This document shows, in pieces, positions 9,434 to 16,259 of a stretch of DNA of 64,000 nucleotides. Positions within the stretch are counted from its first letter, which is position 1. Every line of letters begins with the position of its first letter. The stretch is taken from contig NZ_NEVQ01000012.1 in NCBI RefSeq assembly GCF_002261185.1, positions 372,001 through 436,000 on the forward strand, given 5' to 3'. The stretch comes from Bordetella genomosp. 4 (GTDB taxonomy: Bacteria > Pseudomonadota > Gammaproteobacteria > Burkholderiales > Burkholderiaceae_B). Both the position numbers and the translations under genes were made by a program. The notes under the pieces are model-generated. The model saw only the letters and a program-made list of their open reading frames with translations, searched no databases and was not told where the DNA came from.

Positions 9434-9535
9434 ATGATCCAGCGTATTTCCCGCCAGCGTGGCCAGGGGATGACCGAGTACATTGCATGCCCGGAAAGCC
9501 GCATGTTTATTGGGGTTTGCTGTCTATGTCTTTAG
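9434..9535 (+). pseudogene. 5' fragment of Flp/TadE-like pilin gene cut by the prophage
   Basis: The frame begins with ATG 9434, preceded by GAGAGG, and reads MIQRISRQRGQGMTEYI before switching at the 13-bp repeat into prophage DNA, where it stops after 33 codons. The MTEYI motif continues in phase at 57,735 on the other side of the prophage (MTEYIIVVALVAVAAIAVYQ). Joined through the repeat the gene would encode 85 residues: a basic leader with RGQG, then a hydrophobic helix, as in type IVb pilins and pseudopilins. The fragment itself should be non-functional. Confidence 0.85.
9471..9483. repeat. Left attachment-site core (13-bp direct repeat)
   Basis: TGACCGAGTACAT lies inside the pilin codons for M-T-E-Y-I. 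The identical sequence at 57736-57748 is in the same codon phase. The integrase gene begins its 3' end about 85 nt away, the usual place beside an attachment site. Confidence 0.88.
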
Positions 9536-9564
9536 ACTGTCTAATACTCGATGTCCAAAACTGG
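9519..9564. promoter_or_regulatory. Candidate integrase arm-type sites, left end
   Basis: Three related elements just inside the left end: GCTGTCTATGTC (9519), GACTGTCTAATACTC (9535-9549) and ATGTCCAAAACTGG (9551-9564). Two further copies lie inside the right end (57607-57619 and, inverted, 57671-57683). Position at both ends and shared sequence fit arm-type binding sites for the tyrosine integrase; this is inference from pattern only. Confidence 0.4.
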
Positions 9565-9568
9565 ATGG

Positions 9569-10537
9569 TTATCCAGACTTTTTGCGAGGTCCTGTCACCA
9601 ACTTTGGTGATCGATCGCGCAGATAAATCGCGGTCGTCCTGCGGTCGGTATGTCCAAGTAGAGCCTGCGGGTCTATGCCTTGCCGCTCGGCTTCTGTCCC
9701 GGCCATGGCACGAATATCGTGCAACGTGACATTCTCTATTCCGGCACGTCTGGCCGCGTCTTTGAATGACCTCCAGACGTTGGAATGCTCTCTGAGCTTT
9801 CCGCCTCGGCCGGCAAGCAAATATGTCATGTTGACGACTGGGCCGGTGTTGTCTTCCGCTCGCTTTACGGCCTCGCGCAGCTCGGGACTCCAGACTACAA
9901 CTAATTGCTTGCCAGTTTTCTGTTGCTTGAAATAGATTCCTTCCTCACCTAAGTGACTGCGCTCAATGGAAAGGACATCGCCAATGCGCTGGCCGGTGAG
10001 ATAACACAAATCCAACACGCACTGAAGCCATGGAGCGCATTGTCTGTAAATCGCCAGATACTCAGCTGCGGAGATGAGGCGATTCCTTGGGCGTTGTTTA
10101 AAGCGCTTGACGCTCAAAGTAGGATTTGACTCCACCAACTGGCGGTCCAGCGCCCATTGAAAGGTGAGGCGTAGCACAGTGAGCATCCGGTTGGCAGCAA
10201 CCGGCTTGTCCTTAAATCCATCGAGCATCTGGACAATGTCACCATGTCGCACTTGATCAACCCTGAAGTCGGCAAAGACCTCCTTGAGTAAACGGGCGCT
10301 GTGTCGATATTGCTTCGCTGTAGACTCTTTGATTTCGGCCACCAAAGAGGGTAGCGCCTTGTCGATCAGGGCTGGCATTCCGTCCTGGGGGCTGGCCATA
10401 GTCCTGGCATACTCAAGGAGCGCTGAATGTAAGTCAGCCCCAAGGCGTTGCCATTTACCGCGCTTGACCAGATAGTAAGCGCCGTGCTTCAGGTATACGC
10501 AGGGCGGGAGTTCTCGATTTTTCATTCTTGGTCGCAT
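9569..10537 (-). CDS. int: Phage tyrosine-recombinase integrase
   Basis: 322 residues. It catalyses site-specific integration and excision at the 13-bp core. The N-terminal part (1-60) resembles an arm-binding domain, followed by a core-binding helical domain (about 60-145) and a catalytic domain with the full set of residues: Arg184 (TGQRIGDVL), Lys207 (QQKTGK), His273-x-x-Arg276 (LHDIRA), His296 (LLGHTD) and Tyr305 (AIYLRD). It starts inside the end of the DUF4224 gene, so the two are translationally coupled. ATG 10525 is an alternative start. Confidence 0.95.
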   Translation of the reverse strand: MRPRMKNRELPPCVYLKHGAYYLVKRGKWQRLGADLHSALLEYARTMASPQDGMPALIDKALPSLVAEIKESTAKQYRHSARLLKEVFADFRVDQVRHGDIVQMLDGFKDKPVAANRMLTVLRLTFQWALDRQLVESNPTLSVKRFKQRPRNRLISAAEYLAIYRQCAPWLQCVLDLCYLTGQRIGDVLSIERSHLGEEGIYFKQQKTGKQLVVVWSPELREAVKRAEDNTGPVVNMTYLLAGRGGKLREHSNVWRSFKDAARRAGIENVTLHDIRAMAGTEAERQGIDPQALLGHTDRRTTAIYLRDRSPKLVTGPRKKSG

Positions 10538-10694
10538 AGCCTAACGCAACCTCCATTGCTGCCCGCAACACCAAAGGCGTGCCGTCGGGCCGAATCTTAA
10601 ACGGAATGCCAAGCTGGCGAAGAATTTCAACCTGGCTTGATTTACGGCTTTTCCCTGTTATCTCAACAAGGTCCTCAGGCGAGAGGATTAGCAT
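10455..10694 (-). CDS. DUF4224-family protein beside integrase
   Basis: 79 residues. The N-terminus LILSPEDLVEITGKSRKSSQVEILRQLGIPFKIRPDGTPLVLR is the DUF4224 pattern, common in phage genes directly upstream of and overlapping integrases. The domain looks like a small winged/AlpA-type DNA-binding fold, so an excisionase-like role is possible but unproven. A GGAGG site lies 5 nt before ATG 10694, and a terminator lies immediately upstream, so this pair forms its own transcript with int. Confidence 0.8.
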   Translation of the reverse strand: MLILSPEDLVEITGKSRKSSQVEILRQLGIPFKIRPDGTPLVLRAAMEVALGYATKNEKSRTPALRIPEARRLLSGQAR

Positions 10695-10703
10695 ATCGCC
10701 TCC

Positions 10704-10728
10704 AAAACAAAGCCCGCGCTAGGCGGGC
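10704..10728 (-). terminator. Terminator of the leftward small-gene operon
   Basis: On the minus strand GCCCGC-CTAGC-GCGGGC is followed by TTTGTTTT. It separates the leftward run of small genes from DUF4224-int. Confidence 0.75.
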
Positions 10729-10781
10729 ATCCAAGCGCGGCGTGTCGTTTCCAGCAGCCGCTCGATTACATCGGTGGTCAT
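10719..10781 (-). CDS. Possible 20-residue peptide
   Basis: Starts with ATG overlapping the TGA of the upstream 23-residue gene (AATGACC) and reads MTTDVIERLLETTRRAWMPA before a stop inside the terminator stem. Start-stop overlap is the rule in this operon, which is the main support. It could be only a leader or chance frame. Confidence 0.35.
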   Translation of the reverse strand: MTTDVIERLLETTRRAWMPA

Positions 10782-10849
10782 TCTTTCCATAACATCCAGC
10801 CGGTAAGCAGGCCGGCAAAAAAGGCGGCGAGTATTGGGAGGTCCATCAT
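10778..10849 (-). CDS. 23-residue membrane peptide
   Basis: MMDLPILAAFFAGLLTGWMLWKE is one hydrophobic helix. The first ATG overlaps the TGA of the upstream gene (GCATGATGG). No family is recognised. It would sit in the inner membrane. Confidence 0.45.
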   Translation of the reverse strand: MMDLPILAAFFAGLLTGWMLWKE

Positions 10850-11043
10850 GCGTCTCGCAGGTTCTGATGCTGCGTACCCATGGCGCCAGTTTGCTGATTC
10901 AGCCAACCCCGCGTCCATGCGGACTTTGCCCATTCGGGCCAGCGTTGACGGCTTATACGTCCGGCCGTAATTGGCAGCCCACGCGAATATGCCGATCTGC
11001 CCCATGCTTCGTACAGACGTTTTCCTGCGAGTGGCTTAGCCAT
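10846..11043 (-). CDS. Small basic phage protein (65 aa)
   Basis: Starts at ATG 11043, overlapping the stop of the methyltransferase gene (ATGGCTAA). Basic, Trp- and Arg-rich (KRLYEAWGRSAYSRGLP, PEWAKSAWTRGW). No recognised family. Composition suggests a nucleic-acid-binding helix-turn-helix or a small cofactor of the upstream methyltransferase, but nothing in the sequence proves it. It is coupled to both neighbours by overlaps of a few bases. Confidence 0.6.
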   Translation of the reverse strand: MAKPLAGKRLYEAWGRSAYSRGLPITAGRISRQRWPEWAKSAWTRGWLNQQTGAMGTQHQNLRDA

Positions 11044-11557
11044 TCTTCGCCTCCCCATCGTTCGCTGTGGCGGGTTTCATAAAGGTCACCCAGTGCGTGC
11101 GGTTCAGCCGCCCGACGCGATGTCCAAATAGTGGCTTGTGGGGCGTGCAGGCCAGAATGTCCGCCAGGGGAATCTGGGTCTCGTTCCACTTGAAGATCAA
11201 TACGCCAAGGGGGCGCAGCACGCGAAAGCATTCGGCAAAGCCCTGACGCATGTCGTCTTGCCACTCGGCGCCTAGCTTGCCGTATTTGGCAGCCATCCAG
11301 CTGCGCGGGCCGGCTCTCACCAGGTGAGGGGGATCGAACGCCACGAGGGCGAACGCCTCATCCTGGAACGGCAAACTGCGGAAGTCGAACTGCGCGTCAG
11401 GATGTATGCGTACTACGCGCTGTCCATCCTGGCGGTGGGTACGGTCGGTAACGGCAATGGTTTCGTCTCGCAGGTCGCCAAACAGGCACCGTTGGTCTTT
11501 TGGGTCGAACCACATCATGCGTCCGCCGCAGCAGGGGTCAAGAACGGGTGTATCCAT
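11036..11557 (-). CDS. Phage SAM-dependent methyltransferase (putative DNA methylase)
   Basis: 173 residues from ATG 11557, which has AGGAGGGG upstream; the frame extends further but without a better start. LDPCCGGRMMWFD near the N-terminus and ALVAFDPPHLVRAG (about 80-93) give the class I methyltransferase pattern, with a DPPH version of the amino-methyltransferase DPPY motif, then a Rossmann-like LRPLGVLIFKWNET. The likely target is DNA, as for related phage methylases, but the His in place of Tyr/Phe leaves specificity open. The start overlaps the upstream stop (TGATG). Confidence 0.75.
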   Translation of the reverse strand: MDTPVLDPCCGGRMMWFDPKDQRCLFGDLRDETIAVTDRTHRQDGQRVVRIHPDAQFDFRSLPFQDEAFALVAFDPPHLVRAGPRSWMAAKYGKLGAEWQDDMRQGFAECFRVLRPLGVLIFKWNETQIPLADILACTPHKPLFGHRVGRLNRTHWVTFMKPATANDGEAKNG

Positions 11558-11793
11558 CACCCCTCCTTTCCCTGCTGGGCTAGGGCAGCACGAACTCGCT
11601 TGAGTGTTTCGAGGCACACCTCATCAAACCCGTCGCCTTGCTCTACGTCCGCAATCACGCCGTCTAGTTCATGGGCTAAGTTGTCGCAGTCGCTCGGCTC
11701 CGCGCTCGCGGCAGGCTGGGCGTTTCTCGGGCATACACAACCAACCCCGAATCCGGGCGTCCCCAAGCATTTCTCACAGTGCCACATGCTCAT
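11557..11793 (-). CDS. Small Cys-rich phage protein (78 aa)
   Basis: The N-terminal MWHCEKCLGTPGFGVGCVC holds four Cys in a zinc-ribbon-like pattern. The rest is acidic and helical (HELDGVIADVEQGDGFDEVCLETLKRVRAAL). Its ATG overlaps the stop of the upstream gene and its TGA overlaps the methyltransferase start. Function unknown. Confidence 0.6.
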   Translation of the reverse strand: MSMWHCEKCLGTPGFGVGCVCPRNAQPAASAEPSDCDNLAHELDGVIADVEQGDGFDEVCLETLKRVRAALAQQGKEG

Positions 11794-12613
11794 TTGCTTT
11801 CCCCTTTCGTAGCGGCCAGGGCGGCGAGGAGCCGTTCTCCCGCAGCAATGACGCCATCCCGTTTTTTCGCCGATGTCGTGCTAATGCGCACTGTAGTGTC
11901 GGCAATGGTCGCGTTATAAAACGTCTTGGCGGCTTCGCGCAGTTCACCCACATCCCCGCCGCGCTGCTGGCGGTCGGCAAGTACTGCGGCACGGGCGTAG
12001 TCTTGCATTTGATCGCCGGTAAAAAGGTATCGAGGGTATTTACGAATAACCACTCCGCGGAACTCGGGTTCGGGTAGCGGAGGCAGCGCCACATCCCCCG
12101 CACCCTTTGCGGGAGCCGTGGTGTAAGTGTCTGATTTTCCAGCAATACCGTTTTCCCGGTTTTGGTCATACTCGACGGCAGGGGCGGGCTTCAGTCGTTC
12201 TTTCAAGCGCTCGATGGCATCCGCTTGTGCAATGGCATAATCGCCAGGAGCGCCTACTAGATTTAGCGCCATGTCCAGATCATCATCGCCCGTCGTGTAT
12301 TGCTCAGCCTCGGCGCTGGCCTGGGGCGCGGCGTAGCGGGATAGCAACTCGCGGGCAAACGAAAAAAGGTTCTGGCCCAACTCCGTGTAGTACCGAGATC
12401 CCCAATGCTCATCGGATTTGTTAAATCCATGAGAAAGTGCAAGGGCCTCGATTGCAGCATCGCTCGGCTCACCCGCCCCGCGCAGCTTGGATAGCACGGC
12501 GGACTCGACGGTGCGGGCGAACCGGATCTTTTCGTCCTCGGTTATGGTGGCGCGGCAATCCAGTGCCAGGATCTCGCCAGTAGTCAGTGCGGATTGCTTG
12601 TGTCAGTGGTCAT
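11790..12613 (-). pseudogene. Hypothetical phage gene with apparent frameshift near its start
   Basis: ATG 12613 overlaps the upstream TGA and has AAGGAG 8 nt before it, as for every neighbour. The frame runs only MTTDTSNPH before TGA, while the next frame opens at the same place with a continuous protein-like run (ALTTGEILALD..., TEDEKIRFARTVESAV) that continues for over 260 codons to the stop at 11790. One missing base around 12,583 explains this. If intact it would be about 272 residues, acidic at the C-terminus, no recognised domain. A GTG at 12497 could give a shorter 235-residue product. Confidence 0.55.
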
Positions 12614-12957
12614 TCCTTCTCTCCTTGGGGAGGGGCGGGCGGATTGAGAGCGGCGTCCACAAGCTTCCAAACAGACGCTACGTCGTCATCACTCATAAAT
12701 GGGCCGCGTAGGCTGTCAATCGCTCGGATGATTGCGCGCAGGCGGTCGATCTCGTCCTGAAGTATGGACACCTGCGCGCCAGCCACCGAAACAGTCTCAG
12801 ATCGCAGCGCATCGAACTTGTCTTGCACGTCGTTAGATCGGCGGTTGTCGGCCCAGCTTTCACTATCAGCCAAGCGCCAATAATCCTGACCAAGCAGATA
12901 TGCGCGTTTGAAGGCCTTGTCCAACCGCTCCCTCAGCTTTTGTGTGTCAACGGTCAT
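12610..12957 (-). CDS. Coiled-coil phage protein (115 aa)
   Basis: Starts at ATG 12957 after AGGAG. Mostly helical and charged (TQKLRERLDKAFKRAYLLG, then QVSILQDEIDRLRAIIRAID), consistent with a coiled coil; Pro-rich end. No recognised family. Overlaps both neighbours (TGA/ATG). Confidence 0.6.
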   Translation of the reverse strand: MTVDTQKLRERLDKAFKRAYLLGQDYWRLADSESWADNRRSNDVQDKFDALRSETVSVAGAQVSILQDEIDRLRAIIRAIDSLRGPFMSDDDVASVWKLVDAALNPPAPPQGEKE

Positions 12958-13147
12958 GGTCTTTCTCCTGGCGGGCCTTACAGCAGCGGCCAAAGGGCAT
13001 TCGATCAGCGGGACAAGTGCATGTCTCCATGTACTCACGCGCAGCATCGAGCTGTTTCTGCCAAGCGGCTGTCGATTGCCATGTGCTGATGAATGCGTTA
13101 TCCAGGGCGCTCACCAGTTCGGCTAGTAGGTGCTCAGCTTCGGTCAT
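12947..13147 (-). CDS. Small Cys-containing phage protein (66 aa)
   Basis: ATG 13147 follows AGGAGAACAGTA. A helical N-terminal part (EAEHLLAELVSALDNAF) is followed by CTCPADRMPFGRCCKAR, four Cys that could bind metal. Its end overlaps the start of the next gene. Function unknown. Confidence 0.6.
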   Translation of the reverse strand: MTEAEHLLAELVSALDNAFISTWQSTAAWQKQLDAAREYMETCTCPADRMPFGRCCKARQEKDHDR

Positions 13148-13424
13148 TACTGTTCTCCTGGCGGGCTCGGAGCATGGCGTCTGCTATGGTGTAAGCAGCC
13201 TTCGCGGTTATTTCTTCGTAACCATCCAAGCCGTTAAGACACGAGGCGTTAGCAGTGGACAGCATCCCTTGCATCGCCTTGGCTGCGAAGTAATCGCGCA
13301 GGGACATGCCAGACAGCAAACGACGTATTTCCTCAACGGTTTTGGGCTGGAATGTCTGGTAGTCCCAGTCGGCAACTGGGAAGGCAGGTCCGCCATCTTC
13401 CATAGGCTTCGTTGTGGTGGTCAT
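13134..13424 (-). CDS. Conserved phage protein with GGPAFPVADW / MSLRDYFAAKAM motifs
   Basis: 96 residues from ATG 13424 (MTTTTKPMEDGGPAFP); an ATG six bases upstream is possible. The DGGPAFP, GMSLRDYFAAKAM and AYTIADAMLRAR stretches recur in early-region proteins of many proteobacterial phages. The function is unknown. The start overlaps the stop of the upstream membrane peptide gene. Confidence 0.75.
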   Translation of the reverse strand: MTTTTKPMEDGGPAFPVADWDYQTFQPKTVEEIRRLLSGMSLRDYFAAKAMQGMLSTANASCLNGLDGYEEITAKAAYTIADAMLRARQENSNDRS

Positions 13425-13573
13425 GCCCATTCCCCAAAAATAGCCCGCACAATCTCATACAGGCCAAGGCCAATACCAAATATCGCCAGTAGGGCGGCAA
13501 GGATTACGCAGCCGAGTAGGGGATCGAACTCGGGCATCTCAAATAGAAAGAAATCGTCGTCGTCTGGCTTCAT
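13421..13573 (-). CDS. 50-residue single-pass membrane protein
   Basis: Acidic N-terminus (MKPDDDDFFLFEMPEFDP) followed by one hydrophobic helix (LLGCVILAALLAIFGIGLGL) and a short tail. Ends GCATGA, overlapping the next start. First gene of the leftward small-gene operon; its start is 53 nt from the divergent zinc-ribbon gene, so promoters for both probably lie between them. No family recognised. Confidence 0.6.
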   Translation of the reverse strand: MKPDDDDFFLFEMPEFDPLLGCVILAALLAIFGIGLGLYEIVRAIFGEWA

Positions 13574-13626
13574 GGTGAAATTCCGGTTCGGGTGGAGTAC
13601 GATTGCAGTTCACTTGAGGAGGCCTT

Positions 13627-13854
13627 ATGCCGCTCTGCCAAGGTTGTGAACAACTTTTGGGTGCGTCAAAATCAGAGTCGCCGCACGCCGATCTGCGGCT
13701 GATTGACAAGCGTCCCTATAAGCCGATGGGGCCAGATCCCTCGAGGGGTTATATGGAGCGCTACTCGTGTAATTCCTGCGAGACTGTATGGATGCGCGAC
13801 CGAGATGAAAAAGATGCGGATGCTGGGTGGATGGTCGTTAGCAAGTTGCCGTGA
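13627..13854 (+). CDS. Zinc-ribbon-like small protein (75 aa)
   Basis: A strong GAGGAGG precedes ATG 13627. Two CxxC pairs (LCQGCEQ near residue 3-6 and SCNSCETVWMRD near 47-50) fit a zinc ribbon. It is the only rightward gene in the left arm, placed between the small-gene operon and the DGR reverse transcriptase. Function unknown; rubredoxin-like folding is likely. Confidence 0.7.
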   Translation: MPLCQGCEQLLGASKSESPHADLRLIDKRPYKPMGPDPSRGYMERYSCNSCETVWMRDRDEKDADAGWMVVSKLP

Positions 13855-13881
13855 TGTGGTGTCGTTGAGTTGGCTATAGAA

Positions 13882-14970
13882 CTATTGCCGGTACGCCTTG
13901 GTGAGATCGCTACTAACGCAGTGCCTGCGCTTCCTGGCAGCATTGGCAATGCGTGATCTGTCATGATGGCCGTTCACGTGGCCCATCATTCCTAAGTAAC
14001 TATTGATGGTTTCGAGTGTGCTGCCCTGCGGCAGCGATTCGATTCGCCTCAGCCCGGCCCGCACCGTCCGGCGCCGCACTTCGATTCTCCAGGGCTTGAT
14101 CACATATCCCGCGAAATCAACCCCGCGATTCACCGGTTGAAGCACCGTCTTTCTGGGATTGAGAGCCAGCCCAAGCCGTGGCAGGAAGTCGTTAATGCTG
14201 TGCAAAGCTTCATTGAGGAATTGCGGCGATTCATGCAGCAACACCATGTCGTCAACATACCTAACGTAGTGACGGGCCTTTATGGTGTGCTTGATGTGCT
14301 GGTCAAGGCCGTCCAGCAGAACATTGGCGAAGAACTGACTAGAAAGATTACCGATCGGTAGGCCGTGATGCGGCGAGACCTGCATCAGGCGCTTATGCGG
14401 CGGAACCAAGCGGAGCAGTGATTTCTCGCCGCGTATCTCGACGTTCTCGCGCGGATCATGAAAGAGCACCAGAGCGCAGAGATTGCGCCACCAGCGCTCA
14501 GGTATCCTTTTGGCCAACTTCGGCCACAGGATTCGCTTGTCGATACTGACAAAGAAGTTGGCCAAGTCGCATTTCAGGTAATGAGCGGGGCTCGACCAAT
14601 TCTGCGTGACGCTTCGGACTTTGGCCTCCAGTCGCTTGCCGCCGTACAGAGTGCCGCGACCTGGGATGCAGGCGCATGAATCAGCAATGAAGCTCGCCAA
14701 GAACCTGGCACCGATCTTGTTGTATAGCAGGTGATGCACTACGCGATCCCTGAAATCCGCTGCCCAGACCTCTCTGGGCTTTGGGCGGGTGATAACAAAG
14801 CAGATAGAGCGTCCCGGGCGATATGTGCCGTCCTGCAGCTCCTCATGAAGTTGCATTAGGTTTCGCTCGAGGTCCATCTCAAAGAGCAACGCGCTCGCTG
14901 TGTTGCGTTTTAGCCGGCGGCAGTCGTAATAAGCCTGCACCAGCTCCGCGAACGAATGGCAAGAATCCAT
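13882..14970 (-). CDS. DGR reverse transcriptase
   Basis: 362 residues. It copies the template-repeat RNA into cDNA with errors at adenines, which then replaces the variable repeats. RT motifs in order: YLKCDLANFFVSID (about 131-144, first catalytic Asp), the DGR-type LPIGNLSSQFFAN (204-216) in place of the QG motif of retroviral RTs, the catalytic box YVDD (238-241), LGLALNPRKT and a short thumb. No maturase or endonuclease domain, so not a group II intron. ATG 14970 has CGGAG 5 nt upstream and begins 20 nt after the template repeat. The gene appears intact. Confidence 0.95.
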   Translation of the reverse strand: MDSCHSFAELVQAYYDCRRLKRNTASALLFEMDLERNLMQLHEELQDGTYRPGRSICFVITRPKPREVWAADFRDRVVHHLLYNKIGARFLASFIADSCACIPGRGTLYGGKRLEAKVRSVTQNWSSPAHYLKCDLANFFVSIDKRILWPKLAKRIPERWWRNLCALVLFHDPRENVEIRGEKSLLRLVPPHKRLMQVSPHHGLPIGNLSSQFFANVLLDGLDQHIKHTIKARHYVRYVDDMVLLHESPQFLNEALHSINDFLPRLGLALNPRKTVLQPVNRGVDFAGYVIKPWRIEVRRRTVRAGLRRIESLPQGSTLETINSYLGMMGHVNGHHDRSRIANAARKRRHCVSSDLTKAYRQ

Positions 14971-14990
14971 AAAAACTCCGAGGACGATTT

Positions 14991-15089
14991 GCGGACGGGG
15001 CGAACTCGGAACTCGTTGTTGCGGTTCCAGTTGTTGACGTTGCCGTTCTCGAAATTGACTGCCCAGGCGTTGTTCGAGCCGTAGGGCGT
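14991..15089 (-). repeat. DGR template repeat (TR)
   Basis: A 99-nt non-coding repeat between avd and the RT. In the target reading frame its minus strand would read TPYGSNNAWAVNFENG then NVNNWNRNNEF and RVRPVR, with ten AAC codons, the usual DGR template design. Compared with VR1 and VR2 it differs at 9 and 13 positions, all template adenines on the coding strand (26 available); the other 73 positions are identical in all three. The last 28 nt toward the RT (14991-15018) are invariant and include the likely initiation-of-mutagenic-homology segment. Confidence 0.95.
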
Positions 15090-15227
15090 TCTATCACGCT
15101 ATCCACGTCACCCCGCCGAAGGCATGCCGATCAGCGGGGAAACTGCGCCAGACCTATCCGACCGTAGTCGGCGGTTTCTGTGATGCGCCTATCGGTGGCC
15201 TTGTGGGCCAGCGGCGTGACCAGATCA

Positions 15228-15614
15228 TCAAGCGCGTTGGCCTGACCGCCGTGACGGTAAGGCGACAAGCGCATTCTCGGAGTGTTTGAGCCAACCAGTT
15301 GCTTGGCGGCCGATGCTGTCGGTTAGCTCGATCGCTTTGCCGTATTGCCCACGGGAGATAAGGTGCAGATCCGAGGCCAGTCGCAGCGACAGATTTGCCG
15401 CCTCTACCCCCTCGCGCAAGACGCGAATCAATGGAGCGCGGTCTGCTGCTGAGTTGGCCCGGTAGACCTGCATTACCAAGTCAAAGCACTGTTTACGCAG
15501 ATTGGCCCCAAAGTCTGCCTTGTAGTTCCTAGGCATGTTTGCCACGAGTTTCGTGACCAGCAGGCTTAAGTCATAGGTCGTCTTGAAAATTCGGGTATCT
15601 GTGTGCAAGGCCAT
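15228..15614 (-). CDS. avd: Avd-like DGR accessory variability protein (four-helix bundle)
   Basis: 128 residues, almost entirely helical and basic (LSLLVTKLVANMPRNYKADFG, LRKQCFDLVMQVYRANSA, GVEAANLSLRLASDLHLISR). Size, four predicted helices and position between a variable target gene and the template repeat fit Avd, the pentameric four-helix-bundle partner that the reverse transcriptase needs for template-primed cDNA synthesis. Sequence identity to characterised Avd cannot be checked here. The ribosome site is weak and overlaps a GC-rich hairpin. Confidence 0.85.
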   Translation of the reverse strand: MALHTDTRIFKTTYDLSLLVTKLVANMPRNYKADFGANLRKQCFDLVMQVYRANSAADRAPLIRVLREGVEAANLSLRLASDLHLISRGQYGKAIELTDSIGRQATGWLKHSENALVALPSRRSGQRA

Positions 15615-15620
15615 GGCTTT

Positions 15621-15635
15621 GGCGGGCTCCGCCCG
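15621..15635 (-). other. Hairpin downstream of variable repeat 1
   Basis: Self-complementary CGGGCGGAGCCCG region (5-bp GC stem, 3-nt loop) about 30 nt beyond the 3' end of VR1. No T-run follows, so it is not a terminator. A similar element lies about 28 nt beyond VR2. Known DGRs use a hairpin or cruciform just past the variable repeat for target recognition. Confidence 0.4.
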
Positions 15636-15650
15636 TAAGGGGTTAATGGA

Positions 15651-16220
15651 TCAAGCGATGAATCTGCGGACGGGGCGAACTCGGAACTCGTTGGTGCGGG
15701 TCCAGTAGTTGACGTGGCCGCTCTCGAAACGGACTGCCCAGGCGTTGAGCGAGCCGTAGGGCGTCGAGGTCCAATAGACCTCCTTCTGGAACAAGTGAGG
15801 CAGGTTCGCTGCGATAATCTGAAGTTCGCGCTTGGCGGGCAGGTAGAAATCCGCGTGGACACCGACTTCATAGCTTTTGGCAGCACGCGCGGCGGGATGG
15901 CGATCAAGTCGTAGCAAGGCGTCTGTGTTGGTCAGACCGTCCCAGCTACTGCCATCAATCTTGCCCTCGTCGGGGCTCCATTGAAACTTGCCCGCCAAAT
16001 CATCCTCTGACAGAACGAGGCCATAAACGGCACCGTCATCGCCGAGAATTTCTCCGGCAAAGATGCCGCCCTGATCCGGGAGGTATTCACCGATCTTTGG
16101 CCGAGTGGGCAACGCGACTTTGCTGGACTCGCTCAGTCGAGCAATCAGCTTTTCAGCCACAGTGGTGGTGGGCAGGGCAATACTAGCCCCTCCGCCCAAG
16201 TCAAACTGGATGGTTGTCAT
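15651..16220 (-). CDS. DGR variable protein 1 (DUF1566-like, C-type-lectin fold)
   Basis: 189 residues; AAGGA lies 6 nt before ATG 16220. The C-terminal third carries DFYLPAKREL (about 128-137) and YWTSTPYGS, the DUF1566/formylglycine-enzyme-like C-type lectin pattern of many DGR targets. The last 33 codons before the final RFIA are the variable repeat; in it the ten TR-Asn positions read L,N,R,S,H,N,Y,T,T,N. No signal peptide or membrane segment is visible. It lies between ssb and avd. The N-terminal half (to about 50) has no match in the second target. Ligand unknown. Confidence 0.92.
   Translation of the reverse strand: MTTIQFDLGGGASIALPTTTVAEKLIARLSESSKVALPTRPKIGEYLPDQGGIFAGEILGDDGAVYGLVLSEDDLAGKFQWSPDEGKIDGSSWDGLTNTDALLRLDRHPAARAAKSYEVGVHADFYLPAKRELQIIAANLPHLFQKEVYWTSTPYGSLNAWAVRFESGHVNYWTRTNEFRVRPVRRFIA
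15666..15764 (-). repeat. DGR variable repeat 1 (VR1)
   Basis: 99-nt copy of the template repeat at the 3' end of target 1. The nine differences from the template are all at template adenines on the coding strand: eight codons changed from Asn, giving Leu, Arg, Ser, His, Tyr and Thr residues. Upstream of the homology both VRs share further coding sequence that the template lacks. Confidence 0.95.
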
Positions 16221-16259
16221 GGTGTTCCTTTGGAGTATTGCCGCGGTTGCGGCGCGGAA

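Larger units (their letters stand above)
13882..16220 (-). other. Diversity-generating retroelement core cassette (target 1 - avd - TR - RT)
   Basis: Read on the minus strand, the order is variable target gene with its repeat at the 3' end, Avd-like accessory gene, non-coding template repeat, reverse transcriptase: the classic DGR arrangement known from Bordetella phage BPP-1. A second target lies at 20,103-20,549. Template-target differences occur only at template adenines (9/9 and 13/13). The cassette lies inside the recombination-gene arm rather than with tail genes. See the component entries. Confidence 0.95.

Noticed and set aside
14137-14361. Rightward frames inside the reverse transcriptase gene
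   Set aside because: Antisense shadows of the RT, with no ribosome sites or motifs.
13882-14970. Retron or group II intron reverse transcriptase
   Set aside because: No maturase or endonuclease domain, no msr/msd-like RNA, and a template with two adenine-edited copies is present; the DGR reading explains all of it.
15621-15635. Terminator between DGR target 1 and avd
   Set aside because: GC-rich stem but no T-run on either strand, and avd starts immediately after it.
15566-15907. Alternative frames reading through the variable repeats
   Set aside because: They are shadows of the repeat in other frames; the DUF1566-like frame has the domain motifs and ribosome site.
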